This document shows, piece after piece, positions 9,363 to 20,000 of a DNA stretch of 64,000 nucleotides. A model generated the notes under the pieces. The model searched no databases, had not been told where the DNA came from, and saw only the letters and a program-made list of their open reading frames with translations. The stretch covers positions 2,081,501-2,145,500 of the forward strand of contig NC_008260.1 of the NCBI RefSeq assembly GCF_000009365.1. The letters run 5' to 3'. Every line of letters starts with the position of its first letter. Within the stretch, counting starts at the first letter, position 1. This DNA is from Alcanivorax borkumensis SK2. Its GTDB lineage: Bacteria; Pseudomonadota; Gammaproteobacteria; Pseudomonadales; Alcanivoracaceae. Both the position numbers and the translations under genes were made by a program.

Positions 9363-10511
9363 CTAGCGATCAATAGGTGGAATGAAATCTTCGCTTTCCA
9401 GCACCTGAATCAGGCTTCTCATCAAGAAGTTATTCATAAAGCTGACATGGTAAGTGCGACCACCCGGCTTTAAAGGTTTTATCAGCCCCGCATCTTTCAT
9501 CTTGGCGATTTTATGTGTTCTTTGCCGGGCATCCAGGCCATCGAAAGACTTATTAATATCCCCTGCCTTGAAGCTCTGCTTGCGTACTCCAGCCTGCAGA
9601 ATTCTTGATTCCGCCCTGGTAATATATCGCCGCTCTTCGCTTTTTAGCAAAGTCGGCAGCAAGATTCTTTCCAGTAAAAAATCGAAATTCAGCAGCTTGT
9701 TCAGTTTGGTTACCTCACCGAGCACGCCGCTTAATACATAGTCACACCAGTTGAGCAACGCCGTATCCGTGCCAATATCTGCCTCAGCAAGGCGCTCGTA
9801 GTACACGTCCCGGTCATTACAAAACACTGCTGTTGGATTAAGAATTTTCCCACTCTTGACGTTAAAGCCGTATTTGATCAGCAACGAATACGTCAGCAAT
9901 CTAACCACCCTGCCATTACCGTTGCCAAAGGGGTGAATCTAGGTAAAGCGATGATGAGCTAACGCGGTCTTTAGCAGGTCGTACTTCGATGGATCATCCC
10001 GGTTGATAAACGTAATCAACTCATCCATGTAAGGCTGGACAGAATGCGCCTCGGGTGGAATATGCGCCGCATTCTGGATCTGGACGTTCCACGTTCGGTA
10101 AGCTCCTGGTGTTCTATCCCCTTCATCGCTCAACTCATCAACGACAAGGTTATGCAGCTCACGAATAAAGACATGGGTTATCTCAGTACCTTCATCAATT
10201 TGCTCTTCAATAAACTCCATCGCCCTTTCAACATTGGCGATCTCCGAGAACCTTTCGTTGGAGCGCCCCCCATGTTCAATTTTTTGCTCAAAACATTCCG
10301 AGATGGTGGTCCGGTTTCCCTCGATACGAGCCGAGCCAATACTCTCCAGAATATGAAAGATATTCTTGAGCTGAAAAAACATCCATGGGGCCGTTGTCCC
10401 CCCCAGTTTCAGCCTGCGAAGGTGGTTCAGCTCCATCAATGTATCTGTTAGCGGCGAGTCAAAATCAGGACTCACCAGCCTCAAAGGAAAATTCACACCC
10501 GGGTCAATCAT
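9363..10511 (-). pseudogene. fic: Fic-family AMPylase gene interrupted by a single amber codon
   Basis: One continuous frame of 383 codons is split only by a TAG at 9939-9941. Before the stop the protein reads ...LAHHRFT and after it IHPFGNGNGR, so the amber codon falls one residue before the HPFxxGNGR active site. Homologues usually have Trp here, so TGG to TAG is the simplest explanation. The N-terminal part carries SARIEGN, which matches the (S/T)xxxE(G/N) inhibitory motif of self-inhibited class II Fic proteins. A winged-helix-like C-terminal segment follows the Fic domain. Fic proteins transfer AMP or other nucleotides to target proteins. Alternatives are a sequencing error, or readthrough in an amber-suppressing strain. 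It sits between the GHKL-ATPase gene and the DUF4011 helicase gene. Confidence 0.85.
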
Positions 10512-10536
10512 AACTACACACCAAAAACATATACCA

Positions 10537-10563
10537 TTGATTTAGAAGGCATAAATTAATCAA
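10537..10563. promoter_or_regulatory. Inverted repeat in the AT-rich fic upstream region
   Basis: The 166-base gap 10512-10677 is far more AT-rich than its neighbours. It holds an inverted repeat TTGATT (10537-10542)/AATCAA (10558-10563) 26-52 bases before the fic start. This could be an operator, or part of a secondary promoter letting fic and the helicase be expressed apart from the hsd genes. I could not settle a -35/-10 pair. Confidence 0.25.
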
Positions 10564-10677
10564 CAAAAAACAAATAAGTACAATTTACACCAGGCAGCAA
10601 CTACAAACCAACAAGCGGGGAATCTACACGAACACCTCAAAATCCATACACCGCAAGCCCCGTCAGCATTCCCCCAT

Positions 10678-12423
10678 TCATTTCGCCTCCAATAACCATT
10701 GGCACTGACGTCTAGCCGAGGAGATTAAATCAGCAAATGCCATTATTTTAACATTCGGCTCCCGCCGCTCCTGGATAGACAAATCATTGCCAAGCTTCCC
10801 TCCGATCAAAATCACATTGATCTGCTTATCAATGCCATTTTGATGGAAGTCGTTTCTGTAAGCTGTCGCTTGCTGATAATCTTTAAACCTTAAAGAATGA
10901 TTCGGCCGCTTAAATTCGATTAGCAGACGCTCACCATTTATATTCTCGGTGAGAAATAAATCAGGCCGCTTATCTTCCCTATCGCCCACATACTTACTAT
11001 TCAAGTAAACTTCAACTTGGCGTCTTAACGTTTCATTTGAGCTAAACAGGCTGTACTCCGCACCAAAGATCCAAAGATTTTTTTCAATCGCTTTATGAAC
11101 ATGAACCTCCAAGGTTTCCTTCCTTCCGCACATACCTTCAAGGTAGTCCAGGAAACGAAGCCGGCTCCGTGCCTGTTCTGCCACCATCGCCAGCTCTATG
11201 ATTCCAAACTCTTCCAGAGCCTCTGAGAAACGACTTACTTCAGACCGCTTTGCATCATTAATATGCTCTAGCACAACCCTGTAATCATTAAGCTCGATCG
11301 CATTCAGCAGCACATTAACTACTGGTTCCAGCTTGTCCTCTGGCTCTTGATAAAACCGGTCAAGAATCTTCTTTATTGCTTCATCAGCAAAAGCTCTCCG
11401 ATTTTCAGGAAGCCTCGATATACGATCCTTGGCTCTTTTCCTCAATCTTGCCTGAGCTAAATGCATTTCCTGACCGTAAACAGATTTTAGTTGTTCTCGC
11501 AGGACAGGCTGAATAGAAGAAATCAAATCTTGCTCGGTCTTACTACCTTCAATAATTGCACCCCAGTCTGCAGTCACATCATCTGAGCAACCAGTAATTT
11601 CAATCTCGCCGTAGCACTTATCCAGCAGCTTACGAGGAATATCGTCATCTTTATCCAGACCAAAAAAAGAAGGATCACCAACGACCTTCCCGTCGATGCG
11701 GACTGTAATTCCCGGTTTTCGCAATTTACGCTTCTGGTCACTAACTGTGGAGCGCAATTTCGCTTCACCTGAACTTAATTGAATTGATTCTTCTTTATAT
11801 TCGCCCTGTAGGTCGTCTACCCCTAAAGGCTTTCCGTTAATTACAATTTCAAAGCCTTCTTCTCGGCCATAATCTGCAATAAGCACTTGCTTTAGCTTAT
11901 TTTCATTTGGGAACTTTTGGCTCTGGTTCAACTCAGCTAGATTAATACGGGTACCATGGACATCCGGGGAAACATCTGAATTCACTATCTCTAAGGGCAT
12001 TTCAGGCAATCCCTCAGAGCTCTCCAAAAGATCCCGATCGAGACAGAATGTGGATTGCGTCCCTCTTGCCCGTGTCTCCAAGGTCATCGATGCAGCAAAC
12101 ATCAACCCCGAAAACTTACCAATCCCCTTGCGGCCTTTTACCTTTCGCCGTAAATTTGGCGTAAAATCGCCACTCCGCTGACGGCGGTTTCTGGCCACAT
12201 TCAGGTATTCATTCTGCAACTCATTCAAGGTCATACCCGCACCGTCATCCTCCACAATGATGGCATCACCACTCATTGGCTCTGGCAACGTAATGCTCAC
12301 CCTTAGCGCTTCAGCATCCCAAGCATTATCTACCAGCTCCTTCAAGGCTTTTTCCGGTGATCGGTAATTCTCACTTAGCAAATAGGCTAAACGTGTATCC
12401 ACCTTGAATGTGCTTTTACTCAC
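10678..12423 (-). CDS. GHKL ATPase fused to a PD-(D/E)XK-like nuclease domain
   Basis: The protein has 581 residues. The N-terminus has all GHKL (gyrase/Hsp90/MutL/histidine-kinase) nucleotide-binding boxes: N box KELVDNAWDA (about 28-37), G1 VEDDGAGM (57-64) and G2 KGRKGIGKFSG (96-106). A basic, helical middle region follows. Near the C-terminus RPDLFL (D488) and LLIEFKRP (E503, K505) give the D-x14-ExK spacing of a PD-(D/E)XK nuclease core. MORC- and MutL-like ATPases are known beside bacterial restriction systems, where they may sense DNA loops or ends; the joining to a nuclease suggests an ATP-gated DNA-cutting effector (inference). It lies 14 bases after hsdS in the same direction, so it is probably co-transcribed with the type I system. 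I know no gene symbol for it. Confidence 0.8.
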   Translation of the reverse strand: MSKSTFKVDTRLAYLLSENYRSPEKALKELVDNAWDAEALRVSITLPEPMSGDAIIVEDDGAGMTLNELQNEYLNVARNRRQRSGDFTPNLRRKVKGRKGIGKFSGLMFAASMTLETRARGTQSTFCLDRDLLESSEGLPEMPLEIVNSDVSPDVHGTRINLAELNQSQKFPNENKLKQVLIADYGREEGFEIVINGKPLGVDDLQGEYKEESIQLSSGEAKLRSTVSDQKRKLRKPGITVRIDGKVVGDPSFFGLDKDDDIPRKLLDKCYGEIEITGCSDDVTADWGAIIEGSKTEQDLISSIQPVLREQLKSVYGQEMHLAQARLRKRAKDRISRLPENRRAFADEAIKKILDRFYQEPEDKLEPVVNVLLNAIELNDYRVVLEHINDAKRSEVSRFSEALEEFGIIELAMVAEQARSRLRFLDYLEGMCGRKETLEVHVHKAIEKNLWIFGAEYSLFSSNETLRRQVEVYLNSKYVGDREDKRPDLFLTENINGERLLIEFKRPNHSLRFKDYQQATAYRNDFHQNGIDKQINVILIGGKLGNDLSIQERREPNVKIMAFADLISSARRQCQWLLEAK

Positions 12424-12437
12424 AACCTACCTCCCAC

Positions 12438-13613
12438 CTAAAGATTTCCCTTAAAAGCCTTTTTGATTAACGAAAAAAGGCTTGAATCAATTCCGCCTTC
12501 ATGCATTCTGCTTTTAACAAGAACATCTTCAAACTTACTCACCACAGACATGTATTTATCTTGAAGATAAATAGGGGGCACAATAATTTCGGTCGACTTA
12601 ACAATACCTGTACTTATCGTATTCAATCCCGAGGTAGTGTTACTAGCCTTCATCATTTGAACCCGCCCTCCTGGCGAGTTGATATAGTCATTTACAAATC
12701 GAGGACGGATTTCCTTAGACTTAACTCGAACACGAATCAAGTGATTCTGGTGAACCATGCCATCAATTTCTCCAGTCCAGAGAGCACTTCTACCGATTTC
12801 ATTTGGATTTCCATGCCCCTCAACTATCAAAACATCATCGCGCTTTAACCTAACTCGATCATATTCAGCTTGAGTAAGGTTTATCTCTTTAATCTCGCCC
12901 AGGTAGAGACGATTTCTAAGCACATTTGCTACGCGCAAATAAGGAGCTGAAATTGAAAGTTCTGATCGTTTTTTACTTACTTGAAGCCCACCTTGAACCT
13001 CACAAAGATCATCAATTTTTTTAACTTTCCACCCCTTCGGGTTAGTCACTGGATCACCAAACATATCCAGAAACACAGCGCGGAGGAATTCTTCGGCGAG
13101 CTGGATGGCTTGCTGGCGTTTGCGGCGGATGGCGTCGGCTTTGTCGAGGATGGTGGCGATGCGTTTTTGTTCCTCCAAGGGAGGAAGCGGAATTTCGATA
13201 CGTTCAACACCAGCTGGGCGAGCCCGAACCAAAGATCCACCCACCCCTGCCACAGTATTCATAAACTGCCTATGGAATAACTCGGAGGTGAAATAATGCT
13301 TCAGAAACCCCGGATAAAATCTTTCATCACGGAAAATAATCCACTCCCCCGAACCAATCTGCCTATAGCCGCCCTTCTCCGGCACTACCCAGCAGCGCCT
13401 GATATGGGGAACGATTTTCGAAAGCAGAACATCCCTAGGCTCAATACAGTTTTTTGAGGAACCAATCTCTGCCCCCTTCAAGATTTCAGGTTTATTCTTG
13501 TCAAAGGCAGGGATGCTAAGCAGCTCAAACGTTTCGTCAGGAAATTTCGCCGGGTTTAAAGAACCGCCGCGTTTCACCATTATTTCTGAGGCAGGTACGA
13601 GAGGCCAACTCAC
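12438..13613 (-). CDS. hsdS: Type I restriction-modification specificity subunit HsdS
   Basis: The protein has 391 residues. It has two target-recognition domains, each followed by a helical conserved region; the first ends with IPLPPLEEQKRIATILDKAD and a long helix (AIRRKRQQAIQLAEEFLRAV), and the second with a similar IIVPPIYLQDKYMSVVSKFE block. HsdS reads the two-part DNA target and holds HsdM and HsdR together. The chosen start is the GTG at 13613, which overlaps the hsdM stop in a GTGA junction typical of coupled hsdM-hsdS translation. The longer in-frame ORF would add 86 residues that merely read through hsdM in another frame. The recognised sequence cannot be told from the protein alone. 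Confidence 0.93.
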   Translation of the reverse strand: MSWPLVPASEIMVKRGGSLNPAKFPDETFELLSIPAFDKNKPEILKGAEIGSSKNCIEPRDVLLSKIVPHIRRCWVVPEKGGYRQIGSGEWIIFRDERFYPGFLKHYFTSELFHRQFMNTVAGVGGSLVRARPAGVERIEIPLPPLEEQKRIATILDKADAIRRKRQQAIQLAEEFLRAVFLDMFGDPVTNPKGWKVKKIDDLCEVQGGLQVSKKRSELSISAPYLRVANVLRNRLYLGEIKEINLTQAEYDRVRLKRDDVLIVEGHGNPNEIGRSALWTGEIDGMVHQNHLIRVRVKSKEIRPRFVNDYINSPGGRVQMMKASNTTSGLNTISTGIVKSTEIIVPPIYLQDKYMSVVSKFEDVLVKSRMHEGGIDSSLFSLIKKAFKGNL

Positions 13614-15211
13614 AGCATCTCCTCCAGATCTTTCAAATCCCCTATAATCTCTTCTTCCAGCGCCATTAGCTGCTTGAGGATCACTTTCGGGTCTTCGTAT
13701 TCTTCCTCTTCGTACACCACTTCCTTGTAGCGGTTGATGGAGAGGTCGTACTTGTTGCTGGCGATGTCGGCTGCGTTGACGACGAAGGCTTTCTGGGTTT
13801 TGTCGCCGAATGCCTTTTCTATTTTTTTCTCGCTGGCGTTGGCTTCGACCAATTCTCTGTACTGCTTCCATTTGGCAATGGCATCTGGCAGATCATCGCC
13901 GCCTTCGCCTTTCAGCGGGGTGCGCTTGTCGTCCAGGCTGTAGCCGTCGGCTTGCAGGTCATAGAACCAGACGCGCTCGGTGCTGCCACCTTTGGTGAAC
14001 AGCAGGATAGCGGTGCTGACACCGGCGTAGGGTTTGAATACGCCACTGGGGAGGCTGACGATGCCTTCGAGCTGGTTGTTTTCGATGAGCTCTGTGCGCA
14101 GTTGCTGGTGGGCCTTGGAGGAGCCGAACAAGACGCCATCGGGGACGATAACGGCGGCACGGCCACCGAGTTTGAGGGCTCGGAGGATGTGGGCGACAAA
14201 CAGCAGTTCGGTCTTCTTGGTTTTGACCAGGCCGAGCACATCCGGGTTGGTGTTAGTTTCATCCAGGCTGCCCTTGAACGGCGGGTTGGCGAGGATGATG
14301 TCGAAGAAGTCTTCTTCCTGTTCCGGGTAGTTTTCCTTTACGGACTTGTTGAGGCTGTCCTGGTAGAGGATGTTGGCGCCGTTTACGCCGTGGAGCATCA
14401 TGTTCATGCTGGAGACGCGCAGCATGGTGGTGTCGAAGTCGAAGCCCCAGAACATCTGTTTGTTGATGTGCTCCCGGTAGGGTTCCAGTAGGTCGCCGGT
14501 GTAATGTTTGTTGCCGTCTTCGTCTTCGAAGGTGCCGGCCTCGCTGGAATGCACCCGGTTGAGGTATTCCATGGCACGGGCCAGGAAGCCGGCGGTGCCA
14601 CAGGCCGGGTCGCAGATGACATCAGTGGGCTGTGGGTCGATCAGTTCTACCATGGCGTCGATGATGTGGCGCGGGGTGCGGAACTGGCCGTTGATGCCGG
14701 CGGTGGTGAGCTTGCTGAGCAGGTATTCGTAGATGTCGCCTTTCACGTCGCTCTGGGTGAGCGGCAGGTTATCGACCATTTCCACGGCGGAGACCAGTAC
14801 GGATTCGTTCTTGATCTCCAGATCGGCGTCTTGCATGTATTCGCCGATGTGGCCCAGCGCCTGGGTGGCGCTGCCTTCGCTGCCCAGGCCCTCTTCTTCT
14901 GCATGTTGCCCGAGGCTGGCGAAATAGGGGTAGACCGCATTTTTGAGGTGCTTGTGCAGCTCCTTGCCGCTGAGGTTCTTGAAGTTCTTCCAGCGCAGTA
15001 GCTGACCTTCCGGGGTGTTCGGGAACAGGCGGTCGAACTCCTTCTTGCTGCGGGCGGCCTTACGCTCTGCCACTTCTTCCTGCATGTCGAGCATGCGGGC
15101 GAACATGAGGTAGCTGATCTGTTCGATGACCGTGAGGGGGTTGGTGATACCCCCGGTCCAGAACTTTTCCCATAGTTTGTCGATGTCGTTTTTTAGCTGG
15201 CCTGTGAGCAT
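13610..15211 (-). CDS. hsdM: Type I restriction-modification DNA methyltransferase HsdM
   Basis: The protein has 533 residues. An HsdM N-terminal helical domain (about 1-140) precedes an N6-adenine methyltransferase domain with the S-adenosylmethionine motif [10 protein letters not shown] (201-210) and the catalytic NPPF (309-312). With HsdS it methylates adenines in the recognition site and protects self DNA. Its ATG directly abuts the rmuC stop (TAA ATG, no spacer), and its end overlaps hsdS by four bases, so the genes are one transcript and probably translationally coupled. Confidence 0.96.
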   Translation of the reverse strand: MLTGQLKNDIDKLWEKFWTGGITNPLTVIEQISYLMFARMLDMQEEVAERKAARSKKEFDRLFPNTPEGQLLRWKNFKNLSGKELHKHLKNAVYPYFASLGQHAEEEGLGSEGSATQALGHIGEYMQDADLEIKNESVLVSAVEMVDNLPLTQSDVKGDIYEYLLSKLTTAGINGQFRTPRHIIDAMVELIDPQPTDVICDPACGTAGFLARAMEYLNRVHSSEAGTFEDEDGNKHYTGDLLEPYREHINKQMFWGFDFDTTMLRVSSMNMMLHGVNGANILYQDSLNKSVKENYPEQEEDFFDIILANPPFKGSLDETNTNPDVLGLVKTKKTELLFVAHILRALKLGGRAAVIVPDGVLFGSSKAHQQLRTELIENNQLEGIVSLPSGVFKPYAGVSTAILLFTKGGSTERVWFYDLQADGYSLDDKRTPLKGEGGDDLPDAIAKWKQYRELVEANASEKKIEKAFGDKTQKAFVVNAADIASNKYDLSINRYKEVVYEEEEYEDPKVILKQLMALEEEIIGDLKDLEEML

Positions 15212-16990
15212 TTAGTTGATCTCTTGATTCGGTGTTTCATCTGCTGATTCGTCAGCACCTGAGAGTGATTGGTCACTAATCTGGCCTAATGCTTCGCCCT
15301 GTTCTGGTCTTTCTTCATCCCTCTCGTCTGGTTCTTCCAGTGGCTCGACGATCAAGGCGAGGCGCTCGGATTCAAAATCGGTATGAGAGGGCTCCAGACT
15401 GGGCAATGACTTGCTGACCTTGGTGGAAAGCTGGCCGAAACGCTCCACTTTCCCATACAGGCCTTGCTGCCCCGCCAGCGCGGTTACCGTGCTGTTGTAG
15501 TGGCTGCTAACGGTTTTCAGGGTGCCGCCCAGCTTGTTGAGCCGCTCTGCCACGGTGCAAACCTGATTGAAGATCTCACCTGCCTTTTCGGAGATTTCGC
15601 GGGCTTCGGCATTACTACGCTCGATCATCCACAGATTGGACACGGTGCGCAGGATCGGGATTAGCGTGGTATGTGAAACCAGAACGATGTTCTTTTTGTA
15701 GCCGTATTCGAACAGCCCTTTATCGTATTTCATCGCTTCGATATAGGCTGGCTCGATGGGCATAAACATAAGAACGAAACTGGGGCTGCGCATGCCGATA
15801 AGGTTGGTGTAGTCCTTTCCATCCAAGTCATCAATATGGCGCTTAACGGCCTTAACGTGTTCGTCCATGGCCAAGTGGTGCTCTTCTTGTGTTTCCGCAC
15901 CCACCGCCTTGTCGTAGGCCACTAAAGAGACCTTGCTGTCGATAATAATGTGTTTGTTGTCAGGCAGCTTGATCAGGTAGTCCGGGCGCTTGCGTTTCCC
16001 CTCAGCGTCTTTGAATTCGCTTTGGGCGTCGTAGTGATCACCTTCAATGAGGCCACTCATTTCCAGAGTTCGCTGTAACTGCACTTCACCCCACGCCCCC
16101 CGCTGCTGGGAGTCACCCTTCAGCGCCGAGGTGAGGTTATTGGCTTCGGCGCTCATCTTCAGCCCGATATCCAGCACCTCTCGGATCTTGCTGTGCATTT
16201 CGGTCTGACCTCGCACGGAGGATTCATGCACTTCGTTGACGCGCTTCTGAAAGCCTTCGACCTGTTCACGAAAAGGCTTGAGCATAACGTCGATGCTGGC
16301 CTTGCTGGTATCGGTGAAGGTCTTCCCCTTTTCCTCGAAGATCTTGTGGGCAAGGTTCTCGAATTCCTTGGTGAGGGACTGCCGGGCCTCGCCAAGTTGC
16401 TCTAACTGCTCCTTGTAGTGCTCTTCCTTCCGCTCCAGGTTGGTCTTCAGTTGGGTGTGTTCGGTATTCAGGCTGAGATAGCGTTCATTCAAGGCCTTAT
16501 GGGCCTGTGTATTTTCAGCGGCCAGGTCTTTCAGTTCCTGAATGCGCGCACTGGCGTCCTCCAGGCGTTTCTCGCTGGCACGGATATCGGACTGGGCCGC
16601 TTCCAGGCTTTTCTCTGCATGGTGTTTTTCATCACGAATGGTTCGCAATTCGTCCCGCGACTGCTGAAGCTCTGATGTTGACTGAGCCTGAAGCTCTTCA
16701 AGGCGTGTTTGGCGTTCCTTAACACGGCTCTGCTCTGTGGCAAGCTCGGAAGTCAGCTTGCTCATTTCCAGTTCTTGCTGGTGAGTAGTTACTTTTAGCG
16801 TTGCGGCTTCTTGTTGGGCCTGTGTCAGCTGCCTCCGGGTTTCTTGCAGGTCGGCTTTAGCCTGATCAAGCTGGCCTTCCAGCCCGGCAACCCGTTTTGC
16901 TGCTTTCAGCGCGGCCAGCAAATAGCCCATGCCGATAAAGACCACGGCTGCAACAACCATTACCACACTATGTTCAGTGTTCCAGAGCAT
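15212..16990 (-). CDS. rmuC: RmuC-family DNA recombination protein inside the hsd operon
   Basis: The protein has 592 residues. It begins with one membrane-spanning segment (about 9-28, [20 protein letters not shown]), then a coiled coil of some 180 residues rich in Gln, Glu, Lys and Arg, then the conserved RmuC domain ([29 protein letters not shown]), which belongs to the PD-(D/E)XK superfamily. Chromosomal RmuC limits inversions at short inverted repeats. Here it is embedded between hsdR and hsdM, touching hsdM with no gap, which points to a job tied to restriction, perhaps handling cut or invading DNA near the membrane (inference). GGAAGAAGG lies immediately before the ATG. Confidence 0.92.
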   Translation of the reverse strand: MLWNTEHSVVMVVAAVVFIGMGYLLAALKAAKRVAGLEGQLDQAKADLQETRRQLTQAQQEAATLKVTTHQQELEMSKLTSELATEQSRVKERQTRLEELQAQSTSELQQSRDELRTIRDEKHHAEKSLEAAQSDIRASEKRLEDASARIQELKDLAAENTQAHKALNERYLSLNTEHTQLKTNLERKEEHYKEQLEQLGEARQSLTKEFENLAHKIFEEKGKTFTDTSKASIDVMLKPFREQVEGFQKRVNEVHESSVRGQTEMHSKIREVLDIGLKMSAEANNLTSALKGDSQQRGAWGEVQLQRTLEMSGLIEGDHYDAQSEFKDAEGKRKRPDYLIKLPDNKHIIIDSKVSLVAYDKAVGAETQEEHHLAMDEHVKAVKRHIDDLDGKDYTNLIGMRSPSFVLMFMPIEPAYIEAMKYDKGLFEYGYKKNIVLVSHTTLIPILRTVSNLWMIERSNAEAREISEKAGEIFNQVCTVAERLNKLGGTLKTVSSHYNSTVTALAGQQGLYGKVERFGQLSTKVSKSLPSLEPSHTDFESERLALIVEPLEEPDERDEERPEQGEALGQISDQSLSGADESADETPNQEIN

Positions 16991-17007
16991 CCTTCTTCCT
17001 TATTTCC

Positions 17008-17026
17008 AATCAATCAATCAATCAAT
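17008..17026. repeat. Tetranucleotide (AATC)n tract at the hsdR stop codon
   Basis: About 4.75 copies of AATC (ATTG on the coding strand) cover the hsdR stop codon and run towards the rmuC ribosome-binding site. The first TGA stays in place whatever the copy number, so slippage would change hsdR-rmuC spacing but not the HsdR protein. Confidence 0.8.
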
Positions 17027-20000
17027 GTGCGTCATCCTGACGCAAAAAGGGTTTCAGCACGGCAATCAGGTCATCCACGTCTTGTGGGCTGAATACACCA
17101 TCAATCCCCTCGTGGGAGATGCTGTCGAACGGTGCCTCGTAGAGCTTGTCCACGACGATGGAGCCATGCTGGGCAATGTGGTTCTTGAGCAGGTTCATGA
17201 ACCTCACCTGCTGGGCAGTGAGGCTGGGGTGCTGGTGGAGAAACTGTTTAAAGTGGTTTTCCACTGCCTGCGGGTCTAACCCGATGATTTCCCGGACGGT
17301 GACAGCCAGTTGGTCCGCGGTACGGCCATAGAAGTCGTTAAGGACTTCGAGGCTGACGCCGGGGTGGCTGGTGAGGATGGTGGAGGTGAGCGTTTCCAGT
17401 TCCGCCACAGCAATGGGCTCGCCCTGACGGATTTTCTGCAATACCGGGTTGGCGGCCAGCATGTCATCGAGAATGCCTTTCAGGCGGCGACGATAGATCA
17501 TGGCTTCGTTGGCACCGGCGATGGTGACTTTCCGCTCCCCTTCTTCTACGCCGCCATCAGACGTACCGGTAGAAGGCGTGGCGTAGCCGCCTGTTCCACC
17601 CGATTGCTTGTATTTCATGATGCCGCGCAGCCCGCTACGGGCATTTTCCAGCTTTTCGATGCTGGGCTGCTGCCAGAAGTCTGCACTGCGTACATCGGCG
17701 ATCAGGGCATCTTTTTGCCGGACGGCCTGGATATTCACCGCCAGCTTGTCCAGTTCGGCCAGGAATTCATCCCGGCCATCTTCAAAACAACTAGCCTGCT
17801 CCACCAGGCAGCGCTGGATGCTGGCGATCAGCTTATCGAGCGCGGTGGCGTGCTTGTCTCGCAGCACTCTGGCTGACATTAGGGGCGCTAGCGTTTCGGC
17901 AAGCTTATGCCGGGTAGTGGCCTCGAATTTCTTCAGGCCATCGGTTTGCTGAAGCTGGTGCACCAGGCGCAGCTCACGTTTTACGGCAACGCTGGTTTCC
18001 GGCAGGTCGTTAATGTCGGCCTGAAGCAGTGCGATGGCGGCATCGAAGGCTGGAGCGTTGCTGTTCTTGAGTGCGCTTTCGGCCAGCTCCAGACGGGCCT
18101 CGAAGGTAGTTTGTAGCAGGGATTTTCCGCCGGTGTCTTCCGGCTCTTTATATTCCTGCTCGAAGAAATCGAAGTTGCTGTAATGATCGAAGATAAGAAA
18201 TTCGGTTTTATCCTTGCCGGGGCCAAACAGGTTCGGGCAAAGACGGGTACCTCGACCGATCATCTGCCAGAACTTGACCCAAGACTTAACCGGCTTGGCG
18301 AAAACCAGGTTGACCACTTCGGGCACATCAATGCCGGTGTCGAGCATGTCGACGGAAATGGCGATGCGGAAGTCGTTATCGGCTTTCTTGAATTCCTTGA
18401 TCAGGCTATCCACATGGGGAACCTTGTTGTGGATGACCTTGCATACCTTGGTGCCATATTGCGGGTAGAGCTTGCAGAACAGCGCCTCCAGGTGCTCCGC
18501 GTGGTCCTGGCGTTGGGCAAAAATGATGGTCTTGCCTACGAGTGAGCCGGTTTCGTCCTGGATTCCGTTATTGATCAGGTTTTCCAGGATGATGCGATCG
18601 GTATCTTCGCTGAAGATCTTACGGCCAATGTCCTTGCCAGCGATGGTGGTGGTGCGAGCTTCCTCCTCGCCAAGGTCTTCTTCCAGGCGCTGCTTTTGCT
18701 TATCGCTCAGGTCATTGTAGTGGATGCCATCACGCAGGAAGTCGGTGGTGAGATCCTTGACGCGGAACGGCGCCAAATATGGTGGTTCGTTGTTGATCGC
18801 CGCATCCAGACCAAATTCGAAGGTGGGGTCGGTAGTTTCACAACCGAACATGTCGAAGGTGTTACGGCTGATAAATTTCACCGGGGTGGCGGTAAGACCC
18901 ACTTCCAGGGCGTCGAAGTAATCAAATAGATCACGGTATTTATTGTAGATACTGCGGTGGGATTCATCGGCGATGATCAGGTCGAAAAAGCCCACGTCCA
19001 GCTGCGCAAAGCGGTTCATCATGCCGGGATAGGTGGCAATGTAGATGCGCGCATTCTGGTCGATCTGGTTGGTTTCACCGATGACACAGCGCGGTTCGCT
19101 GGGCAGATTCTGCTTGAAGGCTTCGTCCGCCTGAATACGCAGCTCCTTGCGATCACAAAGGAATAACACGCGCTTGGCCCAACCGGTGCGTAACAATAGC
19201 TCGCCCAGAGCAATGGCCACTCGGGTTTTCCCGGTGCCCGTGGCCTGAATGATCAAAGCCTTGCGGCGCTGGCCTTGAAAGTGAGCGGCAACCGTCTTGA
19301 TGGCTTCTATCTGGTAAGGGCGGTCCGCAATGCGCAGTTCCGGGTTGAACTTCTCCAGTTCGGCGGCGCGGTAGTGACGCTGGTAAATCAGGTAATTGAG
19401 GCTGTCTTTGCTATAGAAACCGTAGACTTGGCGATACGAATTGTACTGGTGATCATCCCAGATGAAGGTTTCGTAGCCATTGCTGTAGAAGATGACCGGG
19501 CGCTGATAGCCCATGCGTTCGAAGGCATCGGCATACAGGCGGGCCTGCTCGCGACCCGCCTGCAAGCTGACATTGCCGGATTTCTTGGCTTCCACGACGG
19601 CCAGGGGCTGGCCGTTATCACCCCACAGCACGTAGTCGGCATAGCCCTTGCCTGAGGGATTATTAGGGAAGTCCACTTCGACTTCCTGGCCTACCTGCTC
19701 CGAGTCACCCACATCCCAACCTGCCTTGGTGAGCATGACATCAATGAGCTGCTTGCGGGTTTTGGCCTCGTTCCACTGCAAGCTATCGGCAACGGCCTGG
19801 CTTTTCTGGTGTTTCTCTTGCAGCTCTACAGGCTGGGGCGGATCGATATGCTGAACATTTTTTGTCCGCTCCCTGTCCAGCTCCTCCAGAAGTGCCTTTA
19901 CCTCTTCCTGCCGGGCTTCCAGCTCTTCTTTGTAAGCACCAACCGATTGCTTTAGCTCGCCAAGCGCCGCGGATTGATCCGGGATTTCCTGGAAGTCGGG

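Noticed and set aside
17008..17026. AATC tract as a phase-variation switch of HsdR
   Set aside because: Changing the copy number does not move the first stop codon, so the HsdR product would not change.
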